Below, piece after piece: positions 9,168-17,768 of a DNA stretch of 64,000 nt. The notes beneath the pieces were generated by a model that saw nothing but the letters and a program-made list of their open reading frames with translations, had not been told where the DNA came from and made no database searches. The stretch is taken from NCBI RefSeq assembly GCF_001659985.1, contig NZ_LYCS01000002.1, positions 62,001 to 126,000 of the forward strand, in the 5' to 3' direction. The translations under genes and the position numbers were made by a program. The first letter of the stretch is position 1. Each line of letters starts with the position of its first letter. The DNA comes from Oceanobacillus sp. Castelsardo (GTDB lineage Bacteria; Bacillota; Bacilli; Bacillales; Amphibacillaceae).

Positions 9168-11555
9168 TTAATTACGTAGTGGCTTCCCTTTCATTAACAT
9201 GTGTTGCATTCTCGCTTGAGTTAAAGGCTCTCCAATTAAACTTAAGAATGCTTCCCTTTCGAGATCAAGCATTACTTGTTCATCAATGATACTTCCTTCT
9301 CTTATACGTCCACCTGATAAAACATAGGCTAATTTTTCTGCAATCCTCATATCATGTTCAGATGCATATCCACCGTAATGAAGTGATTTAGCCCCCATTA
9401 ACATAGCAGCATATCCCGCTTCTCCAACAACAGGAATCTTTTCACGACTAGGTGCTTTGTATCCCATTTTAGATAAAGCCAATACTTTTTCTTTCGCATC
9501 ATATAATAGATGGTCTGGATTAACGCTTATACTGTCGCCACCACTTAGGAATCCACTTTCAAACGCTTCCGCTGCAGATGTTGAAACTTTAGCAGTAGCC
9601 ACTTTTTCAAAAACATCATTTGCTACCTTAGTTAAATCAAATGAAATACCCTGAGGGATTTGCCGTAATTGTTTTAAATATAGTTCTTTCGTTCCTCCAC
9701 CACCAGGAATTAAACCAACTCCAACTTCGACAAGTCCCATATAAGTTTCAGTAGATGCTTGAATGGAGGCAGCAGGTAAGGCTACTTCTGCACCACCACC
9801 TAACGTCATATTAAAAACTGCACTAACAATTGGTTTCTCAGCGTATTTAATCTTCGTTGCTATGTTTTGAAATTGACGAATGACTAAATCAATTTCATCA
9901 AAATTATCATCCTGTGCCTCCATAAGCATTAGTGCTAAATTCGCACCAACACTGAAGTTTCTTCCTTGATTCCCAATAACAAGTCCTTCATAATTGTTTT
10001 CTACTTCTTCAATTGCAAAATGAATCATTTGAATGGAATCTATTCCTAAAGCATTACTTTTCGAATGAAATTCTAGTAATGCGACACCATCTCCCATATC
10101 TATTAAACTTGCACCCGAATTATGTTTAATTACACCTTTGCTTTCCTTTAAACGTTGAATATTAATTTCTTTTTTATTATAAGAAAGTAGTTTGTATTCT
10201 CCTTGATCATAGAAGTAATCTTTATGACCATCATATTTGTAGAAGGATTCATATCCATCTTCAAGTAGGTTAAGCACCCACTTAGGAACTGTCTCCCCTT
10301 CCTTCTGCATGCGACCAACCGATTTCCTTAGCCCTATTGCATCCCAAATCTCAAATGGACCTATTTCCCAACCAAATCCCCATTTCATCGCCCGGTCAAT
10401 CGCTACAATATCATCAGAAATCTCTCCAACTAATTCAGCCGAGTAAATTAATGTAGGTTTTAAAATAGCCCATACCAAATCACTAGCCTTGTCTCCTTGG
10501 GCATTCACCAGTGTCTGTAACTTTTTACCTACACCTTTTTCTTGTCTTACTGTCTCCGTTACCTTCGTTTTTAGTTCTCTTCTTTGTTCGTATTCAAGTG
10601 TTGTAGGGTTGATTTCCAAAATATCCTTACCTTTTTTCCAGAAAAACCCTTGTCCAGCCTTAGTACCAATCCAACCGTTTTTATTCATTTGATGCATAAA
10701 ATTAGGAACATCAAATACCTTCTTCTCATCCCCATCTACTTGGTTATATACATTCCGAGCGACATGGATGAAAGTATCTAAACCAACAACATCTAACGTT
10801 CGAAATGTTGCACTTTTTGGCCGCCCAATCATTGGTCCTGTAACTGAATCCACTTCACCAACACTATAAGCCCCCTTCAACATCTCTTTAACCGTGACTA
10901 GTAATCCATGAGTTCCAATGCGATTGGCAATAAAGTTCGGTGTATCTTTCGCTTCGACCACACCTTTGCCTAAAACATCTTCTCCAAAAGATTTCATAAA
11001 TGATAATACTTCCGGTTTTGTATCATTCGTAGGAATAACTTCCAATAATTTTAAGTATCTTGGTGGATTAAAAAAATGTGTCCCTATAAAATGTTTTTTC
11101 ATATCATCTGAACAATCCGCAATCATTGCATTTACTGAGATGCCAGATGTATTAGTGGACACGATGGATCCTGGCTTACGATAATGATCTACTTTTTGGA
11201 GAATATTTTTCTTAACTTCAAGATTCTCTAGAACAACTTCAATAATCCAATCCACTTCAGATAATTTTTCTATGTCATCAGTTAAATTACCTAATTCAAT
11301 CAAATCAAGACTTTTTTTCGATGTAATAGGTGAAGGCTTTTGCTTTAGCAATGCCTTTTTGCTATTACTAGCAAAGCGATTTCGTACAGCAGGGTGATTA
11401 AATGTAAGGCCTTTCTTTTCTTCCTCAATAGTTAGCTTCTCGGGAACTATATCAAGCATTAAAACAGGAATTCCGTTGTTAGCAAGATGCGCTGCAATAC
11501 CAGAACCCATTACACCAGACCCTAATACCGCAGCCTTCTTTATTTTGTAATTCAT
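9168..11555 (-). CDS. fadN: 3-hydroxyacyl-CoA dehydrogenase / enoyl-CoA hydratase FadN
   Basis: A ~795-aa bifunctional beta-oxidation enzyme. The N-terminal Rossmann fold has VLGSGVMGSGIAAHLAN, followed by the 3HCDH helical domains (ATFRTLDVVGLDTF). The C-terminal half is a crotonase fold with ISAVFNMTLGGGAEVALPAA and GVGLIPGGGGTKEL. I start at 11555 (MNYKIKKAAVLG) because GGGGGATG lies directly upstream, rather than the in-frame start 12 codons earlier. That earlier start overlaps the FadR-like operator. It is the first gene of the operon. Confidence 0.94.
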   Translation of the reverse strand: MNYKIKKAAVLGSGVMGSGIAAHLANNGIPVLMLDIVPEKLTIEEEKKGLTFNHPAVRNRFASNSKKALLKQKPSPITSKKSLDLIELGNLTDDIEKLSEVDWIIEVVLENLEVKKNILQKVDHYRKPGSIVSTNTSGISVNAMIADCSDDMKKHFIGTHFFNPPRYLKLLEVIPTNDTKPEVLSFMKSFGEDVLGKGVVEAKDTPNFIANRIGTHGLLVTVKEMLKGAYSVGEVDSVTGPMIGRPKSATFRTLDVVGLDTFIHVARNVYNQVDGDEKKVFDVPNFMHQMNKNGWIGTKAGQGFFWKKGKDILEINPTTLEYEQRRELKTKVTETVRQEKGVGKKLQTLVNAQGDKASDLVWAILKPTLIYSAELVGEISDDIVAIDRAMKWGFGWEIGPFEIWDAIGLRKSVGRMQKEGETVPKWVLNLLEDGYESFYKYDGHKDYFYDQGEYKLLSYNKKEINIQRLKESKGVIKHNSGASLIDMGDGVALLEFHSKSNALGIDSIQMIHFAIEEVENNYEGLVIGNQGRNFSVGANLALMLMEAQDDNFDEIDLVIRQFQNIATKIKYAEKPIVSAVFNMTLGGGAEVALPAASIQASTETYMGLVEVGVGLIPGGGGTKELYLKQLRQIPQGISFDLTKVANDVFEKVATAKVSTSAAEAFESGFLSGGDSISVNPDHLLYDAKEKVLALSKMGYKAPSREKIPVVGEAGYAAMLMGAKSLHYGGYASEHDMRIAEKLAYVLSGGRIREGSIIDEQVMLDLEREAFLSLIGEPLTQARMQHMLMKGKPLRN

Positions 11556-11575
11556 ACTACATCCCCCTTCACACA

Positions 11576-11594
11576 TTGAGTGAACACTCATTCA
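11576..11594 (-). promoter_or_regulatory. FadR-type operator upstream of fadNAE
   Basis: The palindromic sequence TTGAGTGAACACTCATTCA resembles the Bacillus FadR operator (TGAATGA...TCATTCA type). FadR releases DNA when long-chain acyl-CoAs accumulate. It lies about 20 bp before the fadN start, a suitable place for repression. The match is by eye. Confidence 0.6.
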
Positions 11595-11728
11595 TTTTGA
11601 CATTAAAAAAACCATTTACCTTTATTCCTCTATTTACACTATATACTATATTCTGATATTTCGCAATTGATTTATGTTTTAAAAATGTATGGAACCGTTC
11701 AAACTACATTTAAAGAGACAGTTTTTCT

Positions 11729-11769
11729 TAAAGAAGACTTGGTTTAGGCGGTGTTTTAGCGACGCCACG
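11729..11769 (+). repeat. Dispersed repeat, short copy (AAGAAGACTTGGTTTAGG family)
   Basis: The segment TAAAGAAGACTTGGTTTAGG plus a GTTTTAGCGACGCC tail recurs at 25311 with changes. It lies in the divergent fadN-znuA spacer. Confidence 0.55.
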
Positions 11770-11786
11770 CAGCAAAAAATTATTCC

Positions 11787-11831
11787 ATAATCGGAATCAT
11801 TCTTATTTACAAATCGGAATCATTACGTTAT
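11787..11831 (+). promoter_or_regulatory. Two Zur-box-like operators upstream of znuA
   Basis: Two spaced copies of AATCGGAATCATT lie here. The second extends to AAATCGGAATCATTACGTTA, close to the Bacillus Zur box (AAATCGTAATNATTACGATTT). Their position about 50-90 bp before znuA, and the fur-family gene at the end of the same cluster, support zinc-dependent repression. Confidence 0.7.
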
Positions 11832-11876
11832 TATATTTAAGTATTTTATTTCGCAAATACAAAGGAGTATATTTAA

Positions 11877-12833
11877 ATGAGAATCATAAAAATTACCATT
11901 CTAATTCTTATTACCGCCACAATCATGTTTGGATGTAATGCTAATAATGAATCAGAAACAAATAATAATGAATCAATTAAAATCTATACAACACTATACC
12001 CTATTCAATATGCAATTGAAAGAATTGCTGGGGACAGCATTACTGTAGAGTCCATTTATCCTCCGGGAGTAGATGCACACTCCTATGAGCCTACTTCAAA
12101 AGATATAACGGATATTGCTAAAAGTGATGCATTTATTTATTTAGGTGCAGGAATGGAGGCATTTGCTGAAACAGCTGCTGACGCCCTAAGTAATCAGGAT
12201 GTTAAATTAATAGAACTAGGTAAACATGAAGAACTCTTTCAAGTAGAGGAAACTGAAGAAGCAGGCCATCATGCAGAACAAGATGAAGTTCATGATGGAC
12301 ATCATCATGGTGACCATGACCCACACATATGGATTGATCCGATTCGTATGCTAGAGATGTCCAATTTGATCAAGCAAGAACTGATAAGTCTAAATCCTGA
12401 ACAAGCATCTCTTTACAATGATAACTTTACAACATTAGAAGAAGATTTACTGGAGCTTGATAATCAATATACAAACACACTAAAGGACAAAAAAAATAAA
12501 AAGATTTTAGTTACACATGCCGCGTATGGATATTGGGAGAAACGATACGGTTTACAACAAATTGCGATTAACGGACTATCTTCTAATAGTGAGCCATCTC
12601 AAAAGGAATTAACTAATATTGTTAATCAAGCAAATAAAAGTAAATTAAAATACATTATCTTTGAACAAAATACTTCTAATCGTGTATCTGAAGTAATTCA
12701 ACAGGAAATTGGCGCAGAAACAGTGGTCATCCATAATTTGTCCGTATTAACGGATGATGACATTCAAAATCATGAAGATTATTTAACTTTAATGGAGAAA
12801 AATCTAACAACCTTAAATCAAGTTACGAACTAA
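11877..12833 (+). CDS. znuA: Zinc ABC transporter substrate-binding lipoprotein (ZnuA/AdcA type)
   Basis: A 318-aa cluster A-I metal-binding protein. The signal peptide ends in a cysteine (MFGCN) consistent with a lipobox, so it is membrane-anchored. A His/Asp-rich loop, HHAEQDEVHDGHHHGDHD, sits near residues 130-147. Such a loop distinguishes zinc proteins from manganese ones. Metal-ligand regions include GVDAHSYEP, DPHIWIDP and THAAYGYW. It leads a cluster with the ATPase, permease and a Fur-family regulator, behind Zur-like boxes. Confidence 0.92.
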   Translation: MRIIKITILILITATIMFGCNANNESETNNNESIKIYTTLYPIQYAIERIAGDSITVESIYPPGVDAHSYEPTSKDITDIAKSDAFIYLGAGMEAFAETAADALSNQDVKLIELGKHEELFQVEETEEAGHHAEQDEVHDGHHHGDHDPHIWIDPIRMLEMSNLIKQELISLNPEQASLYNDNFTTLEEDLLELDNQYTNTLKDKKNKKILVTHAAYGYWEKRYGLQQIAINGLSSNSEPSQKELTNIVNQANKSKLKYIIFEQNTSNRVSEVIQQEIGAETVVIHNLSVLTDDDIQNHEDYLTLMEKNLTTLNQVTN

Positions 12834-12859
12834 AAGGGCTATTGTTTGGAGGTGTTCAT

Positions 12860-13615
12860 TTGGAAAAACCAGTAGTATCGATGAATAATGTTTCTTATGC
12901 TTATGAAAAAAAAATAGTTCTTGATCAAATTGATTTCGAAATACCCAAAGGTTCCTTTATGGGGTTAATTGGACCAAATGGTGGTGGAAAAACAACTTTA
13001 ATTAAACTATTGCTTGGACTTTTAAAACCTGATGAAGGTACAATCAAAATTTACGGGGAACCTATTAGCAGATTTAAAGGAAGAAGTAAGATTGGTTTCG
13101 TATCTCAAAAAGCAAACTCCTTTAATCGTGGTTTTCCCGCAACTGTTTTTGAAGTTGTTTCAACAGGATTAACGGCTAAAATTGGCTACTTTAAATTTAT
13201 GAATAAAAAACATAAAGAAAAAATATTGCAAGCCATAGACCAAGTTGGAATGTCAGAATATACGTACCAGAATATTGGGAATCTATCAGGAGGACAGCAA
13301 CAACGTGTCTTTATTGCAAGGGCACTTGTTAGTGATCCAGAGTTATTAATATTAGATGAACCAACAGTCGGGATTGACTATGAAAATGTGAAACGTTTCT
13401 ATGATTTATTACATCAATTGCATGAAAAAAGAAACATCACGCTTCTTTTAGTTACACATGATACTGGTACAATGACCGAACATGCTACCGATATCGTTTG
13501 TCTTAATAAAACATTACATTTTCACGGTAAACCAGAAGAATATCGTTCCTTATCAGAAATGGAGTTATCCAACTTCTATGGTCACCCGGTTAATATCGTT
13601 AAGCATAATCATTAG
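12860..13615 (+). CDS. znuC: Zinc ABC transporter ATP-binding protein
   Basis: A ~251-aa ABC ATPase with Walker A GPNGGGKTT, signature LSGGQQQRVF and Walker B LLILDEPTVGID. The TTG at 12860 is chosen as start because GGAGG lies eight bases before it; an upstream TTG six codons earlier lacks one. It follows znuA by 26 bp and energises uptake through the neighbouring permease. Confidence 0.92.
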   Translation: MEKPVVSMNNVSYAYEKKIVLDQIDFEIPKGSFMGLIGPNGGGKTTLIKLLLGLLKPDEGTIKIYGEPISRFKGRSKIGFVSQKANSFNRGFPATVFEVVSTGLTAKIGYFKFMNKKHKEKILQAIDQVGMSEYTYQNIGNLSGGQQQRVFIARALVSDPELLILDEPTVGIDYENVKRFYDLLHQLHEKRNITLLLVTHDTGTMTEHATDIVCLNKTLHFHGKPEEYRSLSEMELSNFYGHPVNIVKHNH

Positions 13616-13636
13616 AAGTAGAAAGGAGGCGTCGAC

Positions 13637-14464
13637 TTGTTAGCAGATTTTTTTCAATATGATTTTTTACGTTATACTTTTTTAACTGGGTTATTAATTG
13701 GGATCATCGCCCCCCTACTCGGGACTTTTATTGTAGTAAGAAGACTGTCCCTCATTGCCGATGCCCTTTCACATGTTACTCTTGCAGGGATTTCTTTCGC
13801 ATTAATGTTACAAAAATTACTCGTCATTTCTTTTAGTCCATTACTTGGAGGAATGATTTTTTCAGTCATTGGTTCCATTCTAATTGAAAGACTGAGGAGT
13901 GTATATAAGGCGTATCAGGAAATTGCAATCCCAATTATCTTATCAGGCGGTGTCGGTTTAAGTGTTATTTTTATTGCATTAGCAAACGGATTTAATAATG
14001 ACTTATTTAACTATTTATTTGGTTCGGTATCTGCCGTTAGTAAAAATGATTTTTTAATGATTGTAACGATTTCAATATTTGTAGTATTTATTGTTACTAT
14101 ACTATACAAGGAATTATTCACTCTATCATTTGATGAAGAGCATGCAACCATATCTGGATTACATTCGAAATCTATTCATTTAATATTTATTGTTTTAACA
14201 GCTTTAGTTATCGCGGCATCTATTCGTATAGTCGGTGTATTACTCGTATCAGCACTTATGACATTACCAGTAGCCGCGGCAATGCGTATGGCAAAAGGGT
14301 TTAAACAAATGATAGGATTATCTATTCTATTTGGTGAATTAGCTGTTGTTATAGGTTTAATATCAGGCTATTACTTAAACATTCCTCCTGGTGGAACAAT
14401 CGTATTGGTATCTATCCTTATTTTATTAATTTCAATCGGATTGAAACGTTTTAAAATTTCTTAA
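13637..14464 (+). CDS. znuB: Zinc ABC transporter permease
   Basis: A 275-aa ABC-3 family permease with about eight hydrophobic helices. It begins with a TTG preceded by AAAGGAGG. The N-terminal GTFIVVRRLSLIADALSHVTLAGI is the conserved cytoplasmic-loop signature of zinc/manganese permeases. It belongs to znuA-znuC-znuB-zur. Confidence 0.92.
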   Translation: MLADFFQYDFLRYTFLTGLLIGIIAPLLGTFIVVRRLSLIADALSHVTLAGISFALMLQKLLVISFSPLLGGMIFSVIGSILIERLRSVYKAYQEIAIPIILSGGVGLSVIFIALANGFNNDLFNYLFGSVSAVSKNDFLMIVTISIFVVFIVTILYKELFTLSFDEEHATISGLHSKSIHLIFIVLTALVIAASIRIVGVLLVSALMTLPVAAAMRMAKGFKQMIGLSILFGELAVVIGLISGYYLNIPPGGTIVLVSILILLISIGLKRFKIS

Positions 14465-14489
14465 AGAATGAAAGAGTGAGGGAAGGCAA

Positions 14490-14903
14490 ATGAATGTAAA
14501 TGAAGCACTGGATCTCTTGAAAAGTAATGGTTATAAAGCAACAGGAAAAAGAAAGGATATTTTAGATTATTTTGCTGAGCAAGATGGTTATCGTACTGCA
14601 AAGGATTTAATTATACATTTAGAAAACGGTAATGACACGGTAAGCTTTGACACGATTTATCGGAACCTTCACTTGTATAATGAAATGGGCATCTTAGAAA
14701 CGACAGAATTAAGCGGGGAAAAACATTTTCGTATGAACTGTGGTAATCATCACCATCACCATTTTATTTGCAATGAATGCGGGCGTACTAAAGCAATTGA
14801 CGTATGTCCTATGGATGATGTCAAGAAATCATTAGTAAACTATGCGATTGAAGGCCATAAATTTGAAATATATGGATTGTGCCCAACATGTCAAAACAAT
14901 TAA
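14490..14903 (+). CDS. zur: Fur-family zinc uptake regulator Zur
   Basis: A 137-aa Fur-family repressor: winged helix in residues ~1-85 (FDTIYRNLHLYNEMGI), then a metal-binding dimerisation domain. The metal ligands include a six-residue stretch NHHHHHF, the CNECG pair and the terminal CPTC pair. The CxxC pairs make the structural zinc site. Co-location with znuACB and the Zur-like boxes makes Zur, rather than Fur or PerR, the best assignment. Confidence 0.88.
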   Translation: MNVNEALDLLKSNGYKATGKRKDILDYFAEQDGYRTAKDLIIHLENGNDTVSFDTIYRNLHLYNEMGILETTELSGEKHFRMNCGNHHHHHFICNECGRTKAIDVCPMDDVKKSLVNYAIEGHKFEIYGLCPTCQNN

Positions 14904-15283
14904 ATAAGAAACTATATGTAGCGGTTGGGATTGGAGGAATGATTGGCGCAGTCAGTCGATACGGAATCTCTTCCGCTTTTTCTTACTTCGAAAACTTTCC
15001 GATTGGCACACTAGTTGCTAATCTTTTAGGTTGCTTTATTTTATCTTATTTACTACAACACCAATCGATTAAAGAAAAACTTTCCCCAGAGTTTTTAACT
15101 GGTCTTACAACAGGTTTAATTGGGGCATTTACTACATATTCTACCTTTGCATTAGAAACGGTTCAATTGGTCCAACAAAATATTGGATTTAGCATTTTAT
15201 ATGTAGGTATAAGTATCTTCGGTGGTTTACTAAGCTGCTATGTCGGCTTTACATTAGCAAATAAAGGTAGGAAGTTAAACTAA
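14888..15283 (+). CDS. crcB: Fluoride efflux channel subunit CrcB/Fluc (first copy)
   Basis: A ~131-aa protein with four hydrophobic segments and Fluc hallmarks: GGMIGAVSRYG, GTLVANLLGCF and the TTYSTFALE break in the third helix. The ATG at 14888 is used; a GTG three codons earlier is possible. The start overlaps the end of zur. Fluc channels are dual-topology dimers; paired genes in Bacillaceae encode an antiparallel heterodimer. No fluoride riboswitch is visible; it seems to ride on the zinc operon. Confidence 0.9.
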   Translation: MSKQLNKKLYVAVGIGGMIGAVSRYGISSAFSYFENFPIGTLVANLLGCFILSYLLQHQSIKEKLSPEFLTGLTTGLIGAFTTYSTFALETVQLVQQNIGFSILYVGISIFGGLLSCYVGFTLANKGRKLN

Positions 15284-15624
15284 TGAATATTATTTTAGTT
15301 GCTTTAGGTGGTTTTTTTGGTAGTATTCTTAGACTATATCTTTCACAAATAACCGAGAAGCGTTTAATAGGGACATGGATTGCTAATATTTCGGGTTCTC
15401 TTTTACTAGCATTTATTTTCTACTTGCAAGTGAATGGCCAAATAACCACTACAACTTGGGCTTTATTAGGAGTAGGATTTTCTGGAGCCTACACTACATT
15501 CTCCACTTTTGGCAATGAAACATTACAATTATTTTTCGATAAAAAATATAAAACAGCTTCTCTATACATTGTTAGTACGTTAAGTGTCTCTATAATTCTT
15601 GTTTCAATTGTCCTTTATATATGA
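15283..15624 (+). CDS. crcB: Fluoride efflux channel subunit CrcB/Fluc (second copy)
   Basis: A 113-aa paralogue of the preceding gene, starting one base inside its stop, so the two are translationally coupled. Conserved segments are GGFFGSILRLYL, GTWIANISGSLL and AYTTFSTFGNE. Being shorter and of opposite predicted charge bias, it is the expected partner of the first subunit in a heterodimeric fluoride channel. Confidence 0.9.
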   Translation: MNIILVALGGFFGSILRLYLSQITEKRLIGTWIANISGSLLLAFIFYLQVNGQITTTTWALLGVGFSGAYTTFSTFGNETLQLFFDKKYKTASLYIVSTLSVSIILVSIVLYI

Positions 15625-15647
15625 TAAATAGGGACTTACCTATAATA

Positions 15648-15682
15648 GAATTAGAGTTTTACTTCAACTCTCCTAATTTTTG
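15648..15682 (+). terminator. Weak terminator after the crcB pair
   Basis: TTAGAGTT pairs imperfectly with AACTCTCCTAA, followed by a run of five T. The stem has bulges, so strength is uncertain. Confidence 0.4.
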
Positions 15683-15727
15683 ATGTATACTATTCTTGTA
15701 GAAAAATGTAATAGGAGAAGAATTAAT

Positions 15728-16168
15728 ATGAATAAAAAAAGAGGTTTTTTGACATTTTTATTATTTGTACTAACCATTGCTTTCATCGCTTTTGTTATTA
15801 TTATGCAGCATAACTTTGTGAATCCTGATTTTGCAACAGCGGAAACAAATGAAAATATAGATTTAGATGACAAGAAGGATAGTGACGGTGACAAGGTCAA
15901 GTCAAAGGATACAGAGAAACTGGATAAAGAAGAGGAAGTTTCTGCAGAAAAATCACAAAACAAAACTGAACCTGCTAAAAAATATGTTAACGTGGATTTA
16001 TTGAATGTAAGAAGTGATCCAAACACCGACAGTGAGATTGTAGGTGTTGTTACGTTGAAACAAGAAGTAGTAGCGGAAAATGTCGACAATGATGAGGGCT
16101 GGGTTAAGATTACAACCGATGATTTTACCGGATATGTAAATGGTAAATATTTAGATGAAGAAGTATAA
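15728..16168 (+). CDS. Membrane-anchored SH3b-domain protein
   Basis: A ~146-aa protein. The start at 15728 has AGGAGA nine bases upstream, favoured over the in-frame ATG at 15680. Residues ~5-30 are a signal anchor (FLTFLLFVLTIAFIAFVII). An acidic and Lys-rich linker follows, and a bacterial SH3 domain fills the last ~60 residues (VNVDLLNVRSDPNTDSEIVG ... GWVKITT ... GYVNGKYL). Such domains bind peptidoglycan or cell-wall ligands on the outer face. The gene is a monocistron bounded by terminators. Specific function unknown. Confidence 0.75.
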   Translation: MNKKRGFLTFLLFVLTIAFIAFVIIMQHNFVNPDFATAETNENIDLDDKKDSDGDKVKSKDTEKLDKEEEVSAEKSQNKTEPAKKYVNVDLLNVRSDPNTDSEIVGVVTLKQEVVAENVDNDEGWVKITTDDFTGYVNGKYLDEEV

Positions 16169-16169
16169 A

Positions 16170-16210
16170 CAAGAGTTCTAGAGATACGCATTCTCTAGAA
16201 CTCTTGTTTT
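16170..16210 (+). terminator. Strong terminator after the SH3b gene
   Basis: A perfect 15-bp stem (16170-16184 with 16192-16206), 7-nt loop, and TTTTGTCT tail. Confidence 0.85.
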
Positions 16211-16268
16211 GTCTATGTATCGCCGATAGCCATGTTTTAATATTTTTTAATTCATATACGCAGACAAA

Positions 16269-16306
16269 AAAAGAAGACCTACCTCTTGAAAGATTGGTCT
16301 TCTTTT
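16269..16306 (-). terminator. Terminator after the M23 peptidase gene
   Basis: An 11-bp stem AAAAGAAGACC / GGTCTTCTTTT, with a T run on the minus strand, 18 bp past the peptidase stop. Confidence 0.8.
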
Positions 16307-16323
16307 CTATTCTATACTATCAT

Positions 16324-17529
16324 TTATAGATAATTCTCAGGATCTACAAGGGAACCATTTTTATACACTTCAAAATGTAAGTGAATACCTGTCGATCTTC
16401 CAGTTGCCCCCATAACCCCAATTTTTTGTCCTTTACTTACATTTTGTCCTGCACTAACACTAATAGATGTCATATGTGAGTACGTTGTTTTCAATCCATT
16501 ACTATGTCTAATCACTACTCTATTACCATAGCCACCACTGTTAAATCCAGCAGACTCTACCACTCCATCCATTGCTGAATAAATAGGTGGTACTGTACTT
16601 CTGTTCGTACGCGCAATGTCAATACCTTTATGTTTTTTACCCCATCTAGGTCCCATTCCGCTTGAAATATAGCCTCCATTTGTTGGCCAAGCGAACACTC
16701 CACTACCCGATGAAGCAGGTGCTGAATTACTACTATTGCCACTACTGTCGCCACTGTTGCTAGATTCACTACTTGCAGATACTGTAGACACTTTTGGTGC
16801 ATTTAAACTTGCTTGTAATGCCGCAAGATCACTATCTTTCACTTGTAGTTTTTCTTTTTTATCTTTTAATTCTTGTTCTTTAGCATTTAATTCTGCTTTT
16901 TTCTTTTCATTCTGAGATTTTTGATCCTCAATTAAAGCTTTCATTTCTTCAAGCTCTGCTTTTAATTGTTTTGCTTCTTCCAACTTTGTTTTAACTGTTT
17001 CTTGCTTTTCTTCCACTAGTTTTTTATCCGCTTCTTGTGCTTCAATCAATGCTTTATCTGATTCTGTAATTTTACTAACAGTTGTGACTCTACTAATGAA
17101 GTCAGCAAAGTCTTCAGATCCAAAGATAACTTCCATGTAACTAATGGATCCACCGGATTTTTGGTAGGAAATAGCACGATCTTTTAATATTTCATACCGT
17201 TTTTCTATCGCTTCTTCTAACTTCAAAATTTCTTCTTGTAATTTTTCAACTTCTTTTTCCGTATCAGAAATTTCTACATCTGTTTCTTGCAACATTTTTT
17301 GATTTTGTTTTAAAGATGTTTCAACACGTTCGATTTCCTTATTTAAATCCTTTAATTCAAATAATACATCAGCAATTTGTTTTTCTGTATCTGATAAATC
17401 TTTTTTTATCTCTGTACGTTCGTCTTTAATATCGTTTATATTACTAGCAGCATCAACATTAGCTGTACCTATAATACTAGTCACTCCGACAATAGCAACT
17501 GTTGATAGTGTCATTATTACTTTTTTCAT
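16324..17529 (-). CDS. Secreted coiled-coil M23 peptidoglycan endopeptidase (PcsB/CwlO-like N-terminus)
   Basis: A 401-aa secreted protein. The signal peptide (residues 1-28) ends near ANVDAAS. Residues ~30-245 form long coiled coils rich in Lys and Glu. A Ser/Asn/Gly-rich linker follows, then an M23 (LytM) domain in the last ~125 residues. Zinc ligands are in HKGIDIA and the HLHFEV motif, with SHMTSISVSAGQNVSKGQ between. The layout matches division- and elongation-linked hydrolases regulated by FtsEX through the coiled coil; that regulation is inference. Monocistronic. Confidence 0.88.
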   Translation of the reverse strand: MKKVIMTLSTVAIVGVTSIIGTANVDAASNINDIKDERTEIKKDLSDTEKQIADVLFELKDLNKEIERVETSLKQNQKMLQETDVEISDTEKEVEKLQEEILKLEEAIEKRYEILKDRAISYQKSGGSISYMEVIFGSEDFADFISRVTTVSKITESDKALIEAQEADKKLVEEKQETVKTKLEEAKQLKAELEEMKALIEDQKSQNEKKKAELNAKEQELKDKKEKLQVKDSDLAALQASLNAPKVSTVSASSESSNSGDSSGNSSNSAPASSGSGVFAWPTNGGYISSGMGPRWGKKHKGIDIARTNRSTVPPIYSAMDGVVESAGFNSGGYGNRVVIRHSNGLKTTYSHMTSISVSAGQNVSKGQKIGVMGATGRSTGIHLHFEVYKNGSLVDPENYL

Positions 17530-17716
17530 TTGAATAATCCCCGCTTTTTTTTAAAACCTATGTATATGTATAAAAGTTTCTTTATTTTTGTATCTATTAA
17601 TCTACTTATTATTTTTATCAACGATTTGTAGTATATCATTTAATAATTTCACACATATTATATTAATGTTACAATTATGTTTCAAAAACGACAGAATTCG
17701 ATAATAGTATAAAAAA

Positions 17717-17758
17717 AACAACGGTATCCCTCTTATTTCTTTAGCGAATACCGTTGTT
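17717..17758 (-). terminator. Terminator after aceA
   Basis: The 11-bp stem AACAACGGTAT / ATACCGTTGTT, with eight T residues following on the minus strand, lies just past the aceA stop. Confidence 0.85.
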
Positions 17759-17768
17759 ATCTATTTAA

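Noticed and set aside
11877-12833. Manganese instead of zinc specificity for this binding protein
   Set aside because: The His-rich loop, Zur-like boxes and linked fur-family gene favour zinc; the other cluster at 35859-38446 lacks these.
15673-16191. 172-codon minus-strand frame opposite the SH3b gene
   Set aside because: Serine/threonine-rich antisense of a well-supported gene with its own start site and terminator.
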